From assembly GCA_017607445.1 (NCBI GenBank), contig JAEVHH010000003.1:5766001-5830000 (forward strand): a stretch of 64,000 nt of DNA, given 5' to 3'. The stretch is from Histoplasma ohiense. Taxonomy: Eukaryota; Ascomycota; Eurotiomycetes; Onygenales; Ajellomycetaceae. This document shows positions 11,001 to 23,432 of the stretch, in pieces; position 1 is the stretch's first letter, and each line of letters begins with the position of its first letter. Both the position numbers and the translations under genes were made by a program. The notes beneath the pieces were generated by a model. The model ran no database searches, had not been told where the DNA came from, and was given only the letters and a program-made list of their open reading frames with translations.

Positions 11001-11986
11001 TGATGAGTGGTGAGCTCTCAATGTGCTCTTTGGCAGTCTGCTGTTCATCAGAGAGCTGTAGTCTGTTCTTGTTGCACTGACTTGCTGACTGTCTGAGCTG
11101 CAGTCAGGAGATTCTGAGTGAAGCATTGAATCAGATCATCAAACTGTGCTGCATTCTCAACTCTATCTGAACAAGACATGTTCATCATAAGATCTCTGAC
11201 AAGATCTGCAAAGAGCTTCAGCTGAAAGTCTGTGATCTTGATCTGAGCCCTACTCTGCTGTGTCTGAAGTGTTGTCAGCAGTATAGTAATCATAGACTGA
11301 TGATCTGAGCCACAGTGTAAATCTTGATGCACTGAAGTGAAAGCAAAGATCACATTGAAGAAGGTGAGATCAATCACATGATCTGCTACATGAATTGAAA
11401 TGTCTATCTCTTCTACAAAGTTCATTCTGTGTTCACTGATTCACTGGACAAGCTCCCCTCCTCGGTGCAGATTCACTGCCTCTGGTTCAAAAGCATCATG
11501 TCATACATTGAAATCTCCATCTACTAGACAGCAGGCTGGTGGGCTCAAATTGATCAGATAGTCCATGACTGTGTCTGTCTCAGACTGTCTGTACACATTG
11601 AGAATGTGGCAGTCATTGACACTGATTCACAGCAGGTCTCTGTTTTGCACAGATTGATGTTGCTGTGTTCTTATCTTTGAATTCTTGTGTATATATGTCA
11701 TGATTCAGGGTCTCTTCTTCTCTCACTGCTTCAGATTAGTGTCATTCCAGTGGTCTATGAGTGCAAAGCACTCATATGCTGAGTGATTAGAAGTCTTGGT
11801 GCCAGGGTGTGTGTAAGACTTCTGTATACAGATCACTTCACAGTTCTGCTTGAAAGCAAGCTGTAGAGCTGCTGTGTGACAGAGGGCTGCTCTGGCTGTA
11901 TTTGCTCAAAAGATCTGCAGAGGATGATTTTTCTGCTGGTTGTTTCTGTGGCATCAGTCACATTGCTGATGTTGATGTTCTAGCAT
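7817..11986 (-). pseudogene. LINE2 ORF2: endonuclease, reverse transcriptase, RNase H
   Basis: Element replication protein, 1389 codons from ATG 11986 to the stop at 7817, with no net frame shift but several TGA stops. Endonuclease: residues about 1-240, with ICIQKS and the catalytic-type SDH motif at 227-229. RT: YTDD at 667-670 (usually YADD), nt 9977-9988. After the RT comes the block VLPVFHTTPIATLY (from about residue 850), characteristic of fungal LINEs. RNase H follows, about 975-1120, with the order D (FSDESEQ), E (NAEAVDV), D (CFDNTSV) and D (DNEKAD). A C-terminal zinc-like motif begins with CVCG (about 1210) and continues with C, H and H. The last 80 or so residues are V-Q-x repeats. 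The ATG overlaps the ORF1 stop (ATGCTAG), which suggests coupled translation. Confidence 0.88.
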
Positions 11987-13713
11987 GAGAAGTCACTTGA
12001 TGAGCTGCTGTCAAAGTTCATCTGTAGAATGAGGTTGAAGGGTTCTAGATCTGTTGTCTGCATGCTGAGACTAGACTGCTCTTTGACTGCTTGGCTATGC
12101 TGCTGCTCTGCTGTGTGGGCTGAGCATCATCTGGTGCAGACCATCTGTCAGATGGTGTTCTCTTCACTGATGAAGCTCTGAGTAGCCATCCACTTGCAGG
12201 GTGCTAGCCTGGTGAGCTGTGTTGACTGGGTTGATTGAGTGGATGGTGTAGGTACCACCACTGTGATCATTGATGCTGGCTGTGCTGATGATGGTTGCTG
12301 CTTCTGAGCATCTCTGTGGCATCTGTTGCCAAGACAGTGGACAGCTGCTAGCTTCTTTTGAGTTAGGCATCTGAGAATGCTGTTCATGCATCTGAGTGCA
12401 GCAGGGCAGTGCTGATGCTCAGCTGGGTAGAGTTGACAGCAGTTGACACATCATGATGCTCTCTTGCACTCCATATCTGTTGGCCTCTCATGTCAACTTG
12501 TGGGCTCGCTGCAGTTGGAGCATCTTGTCAGTCACACACACTTTGATGGATGGCAGTACTTCTGACATTCTGAGTCATGTCTCACTGTCAGTGGTCTTTT
12601 CTTGATGAGTCTGGCTCTCTCACTGACATTGAAGAGTGAGAAGCCTTTCACTGGGGTGAGAAAGAAGACAATTTATATAATCTTCCTCATCTTGAGGTTC
12701 ACTCCATGTTGTGAGGGTTGACAGCTCACTGGTTTTATCTTTGTCTGAGTCAGAATCTCTCTCTCAATCATCTTATCTGTGGGGATTCTTGTCTCTTCCC
12801 AGTTCTGAATGAATTCTGGGACTTCTGAGACAGCATAATTGTACCACTGCTCTGGTAGCCAGATCTCTGTGATGTCAAGAACTTCACAGAGAGTAGCCAC
12901 TGTCTTCTCAGTGATCAGAGCATCATATATACCTCTGTTGCTTGATGTGATTGCTCAATCTGTTCTGATGGGCTTCATCTTCAGCACATTAGCCATGTCC
13001 CCCACTCTCTGAATGTTTGCAATGATCATCTGTCACACAGCATATGACTGCAGCTGGGTGATCTGTTTCTCTGACTGAAGAGTGATAAGAATTTGTGAGT
13101 TCTTCTGCTGCTTTGTGTTCTCTGTGGAGCTTCTTGGCTGACTGGTGTTCTTGAGCTGCAGACTGGCTTCACTAGCTCTGTCAGCTGAGGAAGCTGCAGT
13201 CTTGGCAGAGATAGCTTCAGAGAGGGCAGAATTTTTCCCCTTCTGTGTGATATCTGCTCAGATAGTCAACTCCCTCACAGCTGTCTTTGCTGGATTTGAC
13301 TGTGGATGAGTGTCTGAGACAGCACTCTCTCTCAGAGTTGATGCTGTGCTCAGATCTGCTGTCACATATGTGATGAATCTTTCACAGAAGACTTGAACAA
13401 AGTTCTGACTGACTGACTACTTCTTCTTCTCAACTCAGCTGTTCAGAGTCTTTGTCAATCTGATGAGAGTCTTCTGTTGCAGATTCTGTTGCTGTTGAGT
13501 CTTCTCAAACTGCTTCTGTAGCTGAGAGGTGGCTGTGGGGATGCTGTCACTGACTTCTTTGAGAACTGGAGGAGGCATTGTAACAGTCTTTCTCTGCCTC
13601 TTGCCAGTCTTTTCAGTAACAAAATTGGCTGGTGACTCTGGCTTCAGTGGCCTGGTGTAGGCTGTGTCGATGTCCTTGGGTGGATGGAAGGGCATTGAGG
13701 GCTCCATGACCAC
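11980..13713 (-). pseudogene. LINE2 ORF1: Gag-like RNA-binding protein
   Basis: 577 codons from ATG 13713 to TAG 11982-11980, in one frame, with only TGA stops noted. ORF1 proteins of this LINE class bind element RNA and form the RNP. The N-terminal third is Gln/Lys-rich (LQKQFEKTQQQQNLQQK, about residues 65-82), coiled-coil-like. Residues 381-442 hold the cysteine/histidine cluster: CQKYCH, C, CSNC, C, CVNCC, then HQHC, read as degenerate zinc knuckles. The start follows a 147-bp 5' UTR and is the first ATG of the long frame; a second ATG two codons later would also work. Confidence 0.85.
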
Positions 13714-13860
13714 TCAACCTGTGCAGTACACACATGTAGAGTAATCACAGAGGGCATGTGATGATGTTGAACGGGTTGAAGGGTTAAAATTATATGAAAA
13801 ACAGTTAGAAAATGGAAAAATTCAAATGTACCCCTACGTTCGTGGGTAGTTGTAAGGATC
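13714..13860 (-). other. LINE2 5' UTR
   Basis: 147 bp from the 5' target duplication to the ORF1 ATG. It keeps CpGs at the extreme end (CTACGTTCGTGGG, 13835-13847). LINE 5' UTRs often carry an internal promoter, but I see no recognisable motif. Confidence 0.6.
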
Positions 13861-14583
13861 CATTCAATCATAGCAGTGTTTCAGAAAGTGCATTTTCATA
13901 TTCTGCTATTACATTGATGTCATTCTCACTGAGTCAAGATCTTGGTATGTTATTTGAGTTGGCTGATAATGTAGGTGAAGATGAGAAAGCAGATAGTCTC
14001 ATTGAAGTGTTAAAAAGAAATGCAGCAGTATATTGCTGTTGTTGTATTTGATATTTGACAACATCTCTTCATCATCATTGTGAGTCTGCTGAGAATTGAT
14101 GTAAAAAATGCAAGCACTGCTCAGTGACAAAGCACATCTGTATTTCAGTAAGTTATTATTCAAAACAGATGTTTTTATAGTATATAATATTAACTTTCTA
14201 TTAGATGTCAGTGGATGCTGTTGAATTGACTCAGATGATTATCAATACTGCTGAGGATTTAATTGTTGCTGGTGTGGATATTTTGAATGTTAATGTTTTG
14301 CAGAGTGCTGTGACTGCAGTGGTTAGATTCTTTGCTGTGAAGATTCAGAAGATTCAATGAGATGATTCTTCTGAGACTCTGGCTGAAATAATGATTGATG
14401 AGATTTCAGTGATTACATCATCAGTTGCAGCTTTCAAGTCATCATTGAAACATCATGCTTCATCAGTTGAGAAAATCCAGGATAATAAGCAGGTTTGTCT
14501 TGATGACAATTCCTCAAATAATACTGATCAAGCTGAGACAGATCTGTTTTTTAATCTCTGAGTGGAATAAGTATATTCAGCAA

Positions 14584-17500
14584 TTATCATTGTCTTCTTT
14601 GTTTTTGTTTACTGACTGACTTCTGATAGATTTTATTAAACTGTTTCAAGTACTTCTGACTGTTCATCAAGTTTTTCTCAGATTTTCAAGAATTATCTGT
14701 GTCTGTACAATCTTTTCATTTGACAAGATATTGTGTTTGACTGCAGTACTGACATTTGTCTAATATAGCTTCAACTTCTCATTTCTCTTATGTGTCTATA
14801 ATTATCAGTTCTGCTTACAGAATTTGTCCATTGCATGTGTGATATGATTCAAGAAGGAAAACATGGAATACAGAATGAATTTCTTTATATTACAGTGTGA
14901 GTTTCAGTTTGTACATCTGTATATCACAGATATCAATTATTTGAAAGAAACTCAAAAATCAATGATCTAGTTTGAGTAAGAATTGCAAGATGAATATATT
15001 TTTTGCATGCAGCATTACTCAGTTCTCTATCTTAAAGTTTTTTGATATATGATGCTGATCATAATACTTTTTCTCAGCTGCTTTGACAGCTTTCAGACAT
15101 TCTCAGATTTTGTTCTTCATTTACTTCATTCATTCCACTTGTTTCATTGCTGATTTTGACATGTCTGTGCTTGGGGGCTCCATGTCTATGTGAAGTTCAG
15201 TTGGTCAGCTGATCATTGCTTCAGATAATGTCATTTTTATTGATGTGTGAAAGATGTTGTTATATGCTCATTGTGTCAGAGAAATCCATTCTATCCAATT
15301 ATCTTGCTGATAGCTGCAATATGTGTGAAGATAATGTTCAATCATCTGGTTCAATCATTCTGTCTGACTGTCAGTTTGTGGGTGGAATGCTGTCGATAAT
15401 TTTCATCAGATATGAAGCAGATAATACAATGTTGATCAAAACTTGCTATTTATTAATGAATCTTGATTATTAATAATGTTTGCAGATAGATCAAAGTTCT
15501 TCATAATTCTTCATACAATAATGTCTGTGAGTTCTTCTGCATCTAGCTCTGAAGATGTGGGCACAATTATGACTCATTTGATGAATAAATCAACAAATAT
15601 GACAATAGTATTATAGGTTTGACTTCTCTTTTTATTATCTGACAGGCCTTCAATAAAGTCCATGCTAATTGTATGTCATTTCTTATCTGACACTGAATGT
15701 GATTGTAGCAATCTGTATGACTTGTGCTGTGGTATCTTGACACATTGGCAAACATTGCAAGTTCTCACATATTCTGCAATCTCATTGCTCATATCATGCC
15801 ACAAGTACTTGCATTTGATTGCTTTGATGATTTTGTCACATTCAAAATGGCCATCTTGGGGATCATTATGGTTCATTTTCATTATTTCATGTCTTACAGT
15901 CTTGTCTTGTGATATATAGACTTTATCATCTTTTCTGAACAGATCATCTTTATCTACTGCTCAGATTGAATGATTATCTATACTAGTGTCACTCATCTCT
16001 AGTCTTCTGTGAAGTTCAGATATACTGGTGTCTCTATTCTGAATCTGCAGTAAGAGTTCAATGATAGATTTGGCTATCTCTTTACAATAGACTGTCTCAG
16101 ACTCAAATATTTTGACAGCTAGAATCTGTGACATCAGAGTCTCTAAGTTTAATCTCATAACATCTGCAATCTCATTCTCATTCATAGATATGTTCTTTAT
16201 TCTGCAGAGGTTGTTGTCATTGATAACTATAAGTTTCTTCATTCAATAATTTTCATTAGCTTACAGATCTTTTCACATTATCTTGATACATTGATCTAAC
16301 TTTGTATTTTCTTTTGTCTTTAGTGACTTAAAAATCCTCTTATGCAGCTTCTCTTGCAGAGTAGAGAGCTCTGTCAAGAGAGCTGTATATTTTACAAAAT
16401 CTGAGCAACAACTTGATGCATCTGCAGAATTATTTTTCTCAGAATGATGCTCTATTTCAAAATTGAATGTTGAGAGTATTTTCATCCAGTGAATCTGATG
16501 CTCATTTAGCTGCTTCATTGTCATGAAGCACTGAAGGTTGACATGATCAGATAAAACAGTTATCAGATGTCTGCTATCATATAAATAGTGATGTCATTGT
16601 CTGAAAGCTTCTACAATTGGCAATATTTCTAGATCATATGTTTGATAACATCTTTCTGTTTCTGTGAGCTTTCTAGATCAAAATGTGATCAGATGTCAGT
16701 GATCATCATTCATTAATTGTGATATTACTGTGATGATTGCAACATCAGATCTGTCTGTTTCTATATGAAGTTTTCACTGTGGATCAAAGTGAATCAACAA
16801 TGATGCTTTTGTAAAGCATTCTTTTAACTGCAAAATTGCATGCTTGTAGTTATTGTCTAACTGAACAGATACATTATTCTTCCCCCTTTTTGTTTCATAA
16901 CCTTTTAACAATTCAGTCAGAGGTGCTGTTATTATCAAGAACTTGTATATGAATCAATAATAGAAATTGATGAATTCTAGAAATATTTGCAATTTGTTTA
17001 TAGTTCATGATTCTGACCAATCTAGAATTGTGTCAACACAGTGTTTCTTGACAGTAATGCTCTGTGTGGTAATCACAAAACTCAAAAATCCAATTTCTGT
17101 TGTGTGGAATGTACACTTACTAAGTTTGGCATATAGTCTCCATTGCCTTAACTGTTCCAGCATGTTCTTAACATGGACGACATGTTCATTAAGTGTGTTT
17201 GAATAGATTACAATATTGTCAAGATAAGCTATGCAATATATGTCTAAAAGGTTGCTGAGGGCTTTGTTGATATAAGATTGAAAGATTGCAGGAGCATTGA
17301 TTAGCTCAAAAGATAAGACTAGATATTCAAAGTGTTCATATTGTATTTGAAATGCTGTTTTTCATTCATCCTCTGCTTGTATGTGAATTCTATGATACAT
17401 GTCTCTAAGATTCAGTTGTGTATATATTTTGACATCTGCTAATCTATCAAGTATTTCACTTATCAAGGGCAGTGGATATCAATTCTTGACTGTTATTTCA

Positions 17501-18315
17501 TTCAATCCTCAATAATCCACACAAAGACACAGGGTTTCATCTTTCTTCAGTGTGAATAATACTAGTGCACTGGCTGAACTTTTGAATGGATGTATCCAAT
17601 TCTTCTCTAATATCTTTTTGATATATTCTCAGAGGACAGAGAGTTCTTGAGGTGATAAGTTATATATCAGTTGATATGAGAGTTTCTTGTCAGATTTGAG
17701 CTCTATGATATGATCATGAGATGCATGTTCTGCATCAGATATGTCTTCTTGAAATACATCAAGATAATCTTTATAATCATCTGGAATATTTGGCTCAGTT
17801 GCTGCACTCGCAGCTTGTAATGATAAGGCAGTGAATATAATATTACCATCATCAATTAGTGTTGTGAATTCTTTAGCAGTATTCAGATGCATGTGGTTAA
17901 TATTTGATGCTTTTCTATAGATTCAGCATCTTCACACTCAGTTGATATCAGGGTTTGCAGCTTTCAATCACAGCATGCTCAAAATTATGTCATATCTGCT
18001 AATATCAGTCTCTTTGAAATGATGAAATTCTTCTTGGAGGATATATTCATCATTGATAATCTTCATTGCAGCTCTTTGTTGTTTATATGATTTAATCTTA
18101 TGATTATCAACTGCTTTCACTACTTTTGGTTTATCTTCTGTCTTCAAGAAATATTTTGATGCTCAGATGTGGAATACAAAGTTTGCATCTGTGTCAGAAT
18201 CCACTAGCATCCACACCATCGACCATCCCACTTCTATCAGCATCCACATATTCATCATCAATAATTGTTTATCTCACAGTCTAGTTGTTTGTACTTCCAA
18301 TGCAGCAGCTGCTTC
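14584..18315 (-). pseudogene. Pol of B1
   Basis: Chromovirus polyprotein in order protease, RT, RNase H, integrase, chromodomain. It is identical in length to B2 pol (3729 nt plus stop from the gag/pol overlap). The TAA at 14586-14584 is inferred as the true stop because B1 has CAA where B2 has TGA three and eight codons upstream, both explained by an ancestral CGA. The integrase H/H/C/C part is readable at 15676-15882 (CNVCQCVK). The position expected for the second catalytic Asp reads Asn (NNQDS), as in the other copies. The frame is broken mostly by TGA. Confidence 0.87.
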
Positions 18316-19373
18316 TACAATTAGAATTGTTGATTTTTTGCTTGTTGAACTTGGTTGTGCTTTTTGAGATGTAACATTCAACAATCATTTGCAATATGAC
18401 CTTTTTTATGACAGTGAGAACACTTCTTCATTCAGTTATATTTATCTTTTTTGATTTGTTCAGTTGAACTCATTTGTTTCTCTTGTTTCCTCTTGTTTCA
18501 ACAGTTGTTAGATTTATCAGAACAACACTGATTCTCTATGAATATCACAGATCTTTCTTTATGAATAGCACACTGTCACTCTGATATATTTTTCTTGAGA
18601 GTCTGTAGAGTTCAAAGCAACTCTTCATAGTTCTGAGGCTTCTGATTTTAATGATTGAGTTCTGTGTGTAATATCTTCAATGTCTTACTACACAAGTTAT
18701 CCATTCTTTGTTCTTTGCTATATAAGGGCAAGTAGTATTCTCAGTCTTTGAGATATTTAGAGAAATTGTGTATTGATTGTCATTTTTGTTGCTTTGTATC
18801 TTGAAACTTTTGACTTGTCAATCAGCACTGGTTCTGTGGATTGTTAATTTGTATTTCTAGATGTGATAACATATCATCAAAAGTCAACAGTGTTGCTTCT
18901 CCATGTCTCTCATACAATGATACAAAATTCAACCATTTCTGCTTAATGTGGGTGTCAAAATAGAGTTTAACATCATTTATCTTGTGTTCTTCCTTTCAAT
19001 AATATCAGTGATGATATGTAAAGAGAGTCAATATGTGATTTTTATAGTCCTTGAATTCTAACATATTTTTTTCTCAATAATAGTTCTTAATCTTCAACCT
19101 TGATGGTGTTTCATTATCATCATCTGTATCATTCACAGATTGATTTTGCAGCAGTTCTGTGATGATATTCTGGATTAATTGAGACTTGATGAGAGTATCT
19201 TCATGAATCTGCACTTTCAACTCATTGAGCTGCTGTTGTGCATGCAGAATAGCTAATTGCTGCTCTTGTTTATGAATTTGATCATTCAACTGTTGCAAAC
19301 ACACATTGTGATCATTGAAGGCAGTAGAGAATTCAGATTGATTTTCAAGGAATCTTGTGTGTGTCAAGATCAT
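18315..19373 (-). pseudogene. Gag of B1
   Basis: 352 codons from ATG 19373 to TAG 18317-18315. The N-terminus is a predicted coiled coil (LQQLNDQIHKQEQQLAILHA, about residues 27-46). A zinc knuckle CX2CX4HX4C (CSHCHKKGHIANDC) lies near the C-terminus. ATG is 106 bp from the LTR in B1, B2 and B3, and gag length is the same in all three. Stops within it are mainly TGA. Confidence 0.88.
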
Positions 19374-19460
19374 CTTGTGTGTTTTAACTAATGTTGTATG
19401 TTTTAACTAATATTGTGTGCTTTATTGTAGGTGTGTGTAACAACAGACCACTCAAATAAA

Positions 19461-19478
19461 GTTATGAGTGATTAGAAT
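19461..19478 (-). other. B1 primer-binding region
   Basis: On the coding strand the base after the LTR starts ATTCTAATCACTCATAAC. CTAATCACT is complementary to AGTGATTAG inside the LTR (about 19567-19575 on the plus strand as CTAATCACT). This suggests self-priming by the 5' end of the transcript and not by a tRNA, as known for Tf1-type elements. Confidence 0.5.
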
Positions 19479-19749
19479 TGTAAGAGATGATTGTAGATAT
19501 AATTATGAGAGTAGTGTGAAGTACATATGTAGAATGTTAAGAAGATAGCAATCTCTATTATTCAAAGCTAATCACTGATCTCCTAATATCTATGGATATC
19601 AGTGAGTATTATATAGGCGACCACCATGCACTACAGCCGCCTATGATGCCGTGCGCTATGTCCCTCCTCATTAATTCTGACATGTTCTGTGTTCTTCTAT
19701 CGCCACATAGCTATTTTCTAATATAGATATCTTCGTTGCGCCTATTACA
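19479..19749 (-). repeat. 5' LTR of B1
   Basis: 271 bp. The outer half (about 19615-19749) keeps many CpG and CC pairs, for example GCCGCCTATGATGCCGTGCG, while the inner half is decayed. It abuts the AAAGT duplication. Confidence 0.93.
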
Positions 19750-19754
19750 AAAGT

Positions 19755-22700
19755 GTACAAACTACTAATCTGCCAAGTGCATGAGAAGAAGAATGTCCAA
19801 GTGTTCACTGCTAGCATAACAGATATCAAAAAAGTGTTAGAAAAGTTAGAATTCAAAGATCTCAAGAAACTGTGCAAGAAACTACTCAAATCATACAAAG
19901 ACTTCACAGATATATTCAACAAGAAAGAAGGTGAAAAGCTTCTCTCTCATCAAGAACTCAGTATAGATCATACAATTGAGCTCATCAAGAAAGATGATAA
20001 GAACTCACAATTACTCTGAGATTCTCTCTACAGCATGTCATATGATGAACTTCTCATTCTACAAAAAACACTTAATGAATTACTGAACAAAGACTTTATT
20101 TGTGTTAGCAACTCACTCACTGCAGCATCTGTACTGTTTGTGAAAAAATCAGAAGAAGACTTACAATTCTGTGTTGACTATCAAGAACTCAACAAGATTA
20201 CACAGAAGAACTGATACTCTTTCTCACTCATCAATGAAATACTTGAATGAATAGAAAAAGCAAAATGATTTACAAAGCTTGACATCTCTGCAGCCTTCTA
20301 TAAGATAAGGATTAATGAAGGTGATGAATGGCTAACTGCTTTTTGTATGTGTTATGAATTATATGAATGAACAGTGATTCTCTTTGGATTAGTGAATGCT
20401 CTGAGTATGTTTCAGAAATACATTAACTGAGCTCTATGAGATCTGCTTGATGAGATTGCCTCAGTGTACATGAACAATATCTTGATCTTCACTGATGAAT
20501 TGCTCACTGAGTACTGTAAGCATGTACAACAAATGCTTGACCATCTACAAAAAGCTGAACTGCAAGTGAACATTGACAAATGCAACTTTGAGATCAAGTC
20601 TACAATCTATCTAGAATTCATCATCAAAGCTGAAAAAGATGTATGCATGGATTCTAAAAAGATGAAAGCAATTCTCAACTGAGAGGCATCAGTCTCAGTA
20701 AAAAAGACTAGAAGCTTTCTAGAGTTTGTCAACTTCTACTGAAGATTTATCAAGAACTTCTCTGATATCATACAATCACTGATGAATCTGATCTGAAAAG
20801 ATGCTGTATTTCAATGAACTGATGAAGTGGATGCAGCATTCAAAAAGCTGAAGTGTATGTTCACAAATGCCTCAATGCTGCAATCATTTGATTCAGATAA
20901 GTATATAATTCTCAAAACAGACATCTCAGATTATGTAGTAGATGAGGCATTGATGTAATATAACAATGAAGATGTTCTACAATCTTGTGTCTTCATTTCA
21001 AAAAAGATATCACTCACTGAATGCAACTATGAGATCTATGACAAGAAGCTTCTAGTGATCATACAATGTTTTGAAGAATGGGAATCCAAACTTATGAGTG
21101 TTGAGAGATTCAAGATTGTTATCAATCATAAGAATCTAGAGTACTTTACAATCATTTGTAAGCTCACTGAGAGATATATGCATTGATCATTATTTCTTAG
21201 CTGTTTTTTATTCACAATTCATTATTGATCTGAAGTAGAGAATATCCTTGCAGATGCTCTGTTCCACTGAGAACAAGATATATCATCTGATGATTTGAAT
21301 GACAGATGGAAACACTGAGAGCATCAGTTAATCAACTCTGCAATTATAGAAAGTTCTATATAATCAGATGAATCTCACATACATATCAATCAGTTCTGAG
21401 CTCAAGAACTCTTGCTTGAAGAACAATGAAAGTTAGCAGCAGAAGCAGATGAATTCTAGCAACAAGTCACTGAAGCTGTATGAAGCAGAGCATCTCAATT
21501 CCCTGCAGATGTATATTCAAGAATGAATATCTCAGCATGTTTGATTAATAATGACAATTGCTTACACTTTTGAGATAGATGATGGATCTCTGATTCAGAA
21601 TCTCTACAAATACAGATCATGTAAGAAATTCATGACTCACTGATGATCAAGCACTCAGAATGTGAAATCATGTACAATATTGTCACTCAAAAATTCTACT
21701 GATCAGATATGTTGAAAGACATATGCCAGTTTGTACACAACTGTGATTGCTGCAGCTCAGTGATGATATGATATGAATGCTGAAAAGAGATGCTGAAGCC
21801 TCTATCTGTCTCTGACTGAACTTGATGTGATATAGCTATCAATTTTGCAGTTTTCTTACTTGAAAGTGGAGGTTCTATGAACATTCTAGTCATTGTCAAC
21901 TGACTCAACAAGAGTGTAATACTACAGCTCTGTGACAAGATGAATGCTTAAGTAGTTGCAGATGTCTTCATCAGAAGCTCATTTTATCATATACACAGTC
22001 TGCCTTCATTTATTGTGTCAGATAGAAATAGTCAATTCATCAGTGCACTCTGAGTCTGTGTATGCCAATTATTAAGAATTGAACAGAAGTTATCAACAGT
22101 GTATCACTCAGAGACTGATGAAGCTACTGAGAAAATGATACAAATAGTAAAGAACATTCTCTGTAAATTCTGCAATTATATACAAGACAACTGAAGCAAT
22201 CTGCTGTCACACACTGAGATTGTGATTAATAATTGAGATTTCATTACAACAGATATAAGCTTATTCTTTCTTCTACACAGATATAAATTAGAGATTCTGA
22301 ACTTCTCTGAGACTCTCTGAGAAACTGCATACATCTGCAGTCTCATACAGATGGCAGAGAACATTGTGAGCAAGCTGAAGAAAGCTCATAAATGAGCAGA
22401 AGCTTCAATGATCAGCACTCAGCAAAATTATAAGAATCAAGCAAACATTAGAAGAAGTTCTGTGATCTGATATTATATAGAAAATAAAGTCTGACTGAAT
22501 CTCAAGAACATAAGAACAGATCACTTCTTGTGTATACTAGATTATCATCATATCAAATATACAGTGAAGAAAGTGCTGGACACATACAATTATTGACTTG
22601 ACATTCTGTCTGACATTCACAACATCTTTCATACAAACCTGTTTCAACCCACAGTTGAGAATCCATTCCCCTCACAGAGAATCTTCAATTGACAGCCACT

Positions 22701-22911
22701 CATCATTGTAGAAGAAGACAATAAACTCAAGTGAGAAATCAAAACAATTCTTGACAATAGAATCAATCATCATCACTGTGAATATCTCATCAAATGAATA
22801 GAATACAATTGTCTGATCTGAAAATCTGCATTCATTTTGAAGAACACTGCCATCCTCAACATCTATGAGTTCTCACTCACTCTGATAGAGAAGAATAATG
22901 TGATGGGTTAG
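19755..22911 (+). pseudogene. A1 pol, second part (RT, RNase H, integrase, chromodomain)
   Basis: Continues from 5894 in frame once B1 and one AAAGT copy are removed. The RT catalytic motif is YMND (near 20469; YMDD in A4). RNase H has LKTDISDYVVDEAL, integrase has the SDRNSQF block, and the C-terminus has a chromodomain-like block ending IEYNCLIWKSAF. The stop TAG (22909-22911) lies 11-13 bases into the 3' LTR. There are many TGA stops. Confidence 0.88.
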
Positions 22912-23432
22912 TATCTGTTAGTAATTAACTTACACAATCAACTCCTCTTCTGCATCTGCTTGTTTCTGACTGTTGTAATCTTGCATAACTCTTGATGTTC
23001 TTTCACTCTGTGCTCTGCACTTGTGTAGTTTCTAATGATTCTTTTATATAGCTCTTAACATTCTTCTACTCTGTGTTCTGCATTTGTATAGTCTCTAATG
23101 ATTCTTCTGTGTAGCTTCTAATATTCTTCTGCTCTGTGTTTTACACTCATATAGTCTCTAATGATTCTTCTGTGTAGCTCTCAATGATTTCTCTGCTTCA
23201 CACTCCACACTTGTGTAGTTTCTAACAATTCTTATATATACTTCTTAATGTTCTTCTGCTCTCCACTTCACTGTGGAGCAGCTTCTGATATTCTTCCACT
23301 CTGAACTTTCCTCTATAAGAATTCTCTTTATATAATCTTTTCTTCTGATTTCTTTTCTCTTTCTTTTCTTAATCAATTTGTAATCTGTAATTAGAATAGT
23401 ATCAAATCGTTAATCGAAGTACGCCCGTTACA
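22899..23432 (+). repeat. 3' LTR of A1
   Basis: 534 bp, TGTGATGGG to GTTACA, followed by AACTC. The inner start is strongly decayed (CAATCAACTCCTCTTCTGC) but the outer 30 bases keep CGTTAATCGAAGTACGCCCG. Confidence 0.94.

Larger units (their letters stand above)
7163..13860 (-). mobile_element. LINE2: full-length Tad1-like LINE
   Basis: A 6698-bp non-LTR retrotransposon inserted in exon 2 of the B1 opposite-strand gene. The 14-bp duplication CATTCAATCATAGC is at 7149-7162 and 13861-13874, and the empty site is seen intact in B2 near 44240. Order on the minus strand: 5' UTR, ORF1, ORF2, 3' UTR, hairpin, (CAAA)n end. It is the deepest and least decayed of this series. Both ends keep CpGs. The RNase H in ORF2 and the zinc-knuckle ORF1 place it near fungal Tad1/CgT1-type LINEs (family knowledge). 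Confidence 0.95.
6708..14561 (+). pseudogene. Opposite-strand three-exon gene of B1, split by LINE2
   Basis: Unrecognised protein carried by family B on the strand opposite gag-pol. Exon 1 is 6708-6893, intron 6894-6940 (GTAAGT...TATAG, 47 bp). Exon 2 is 6941-7162 plus 13875-14147, interrupted by LINE2 and its 14-bp duplication. Intron 14148-14204 (GTAAGT...ATTAG, 57 bp) is followed by exon 3, 14205-14561. Exons have 62, 165 and 118 codons plus stop, all phase 0, exactly as in B2. Exon 1 holds cysteines CLSC, C, CHIC, C and exon 2 ends with CCCC, C, CKHC, C, with the same spacing. In-frame stops are few (one TAA, the others TGA). Its stop lies 22 bp from the pol stop on the other strand. Zinc binding is an inference; the cellular role is unknown. 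Confidence 0.72.
5895..19749 (-). mobile_element. Chromovirus B1, complete, with LINE2 inside
   Basis: A Ty3/Gypsy element with 271-bp LTRs at 5895-6165 and 19479-19749, inserted in A1 pol with the duplication AAAGT (5890-5894 and 19750-19754). The coding strand for gag-pol is minus. The interior minus LINE2 and its 14-bp duplication is 6601 bp, exactly as in B2. It also carries the opposite-strand three-exon gene, here read on the plus strand. Confidence 0.95.
3497..23432 (+). mobile_element. Chromovirus A1, complete but split by B1
   Basis: A Ty3/Gypsy element inserted in LINE1. Both LTRs are 534 bp and the flanking duplication AACTC is found at 3492-3496 and 23433-23437. Inside are gag, pol and a C-terminal chromodomain. 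Pol is interrupted by B1 (5895-19749). Removing B1 and one copy of its AAAGT duplication gives a pol frame of 1193 codons with stop, exactly as in A2, A3 and A4. This is the nesting series LINE1 > A1 > B1 > LINE2. Confidence 0.95.

Noticed and set aside
13644..13871. A 75-residue minus-strand frame starting in the LINE2 target duplication
   Set aside because: Its start lies in flanking DNA and it overlaps ORF1 in another frame. ORF1 from 13713 has length, knuckles and a stop that fits the ORF2 start.
15216..15919. Plus-strand frames of 60-85 residues across the B1 integrase region (also minus-strand counterparts in B2, B3 and B4)
   Set aside because: They are shadows of pol on the other strand. 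Their recurrence in each copy comes from the conserved integrase sequence.
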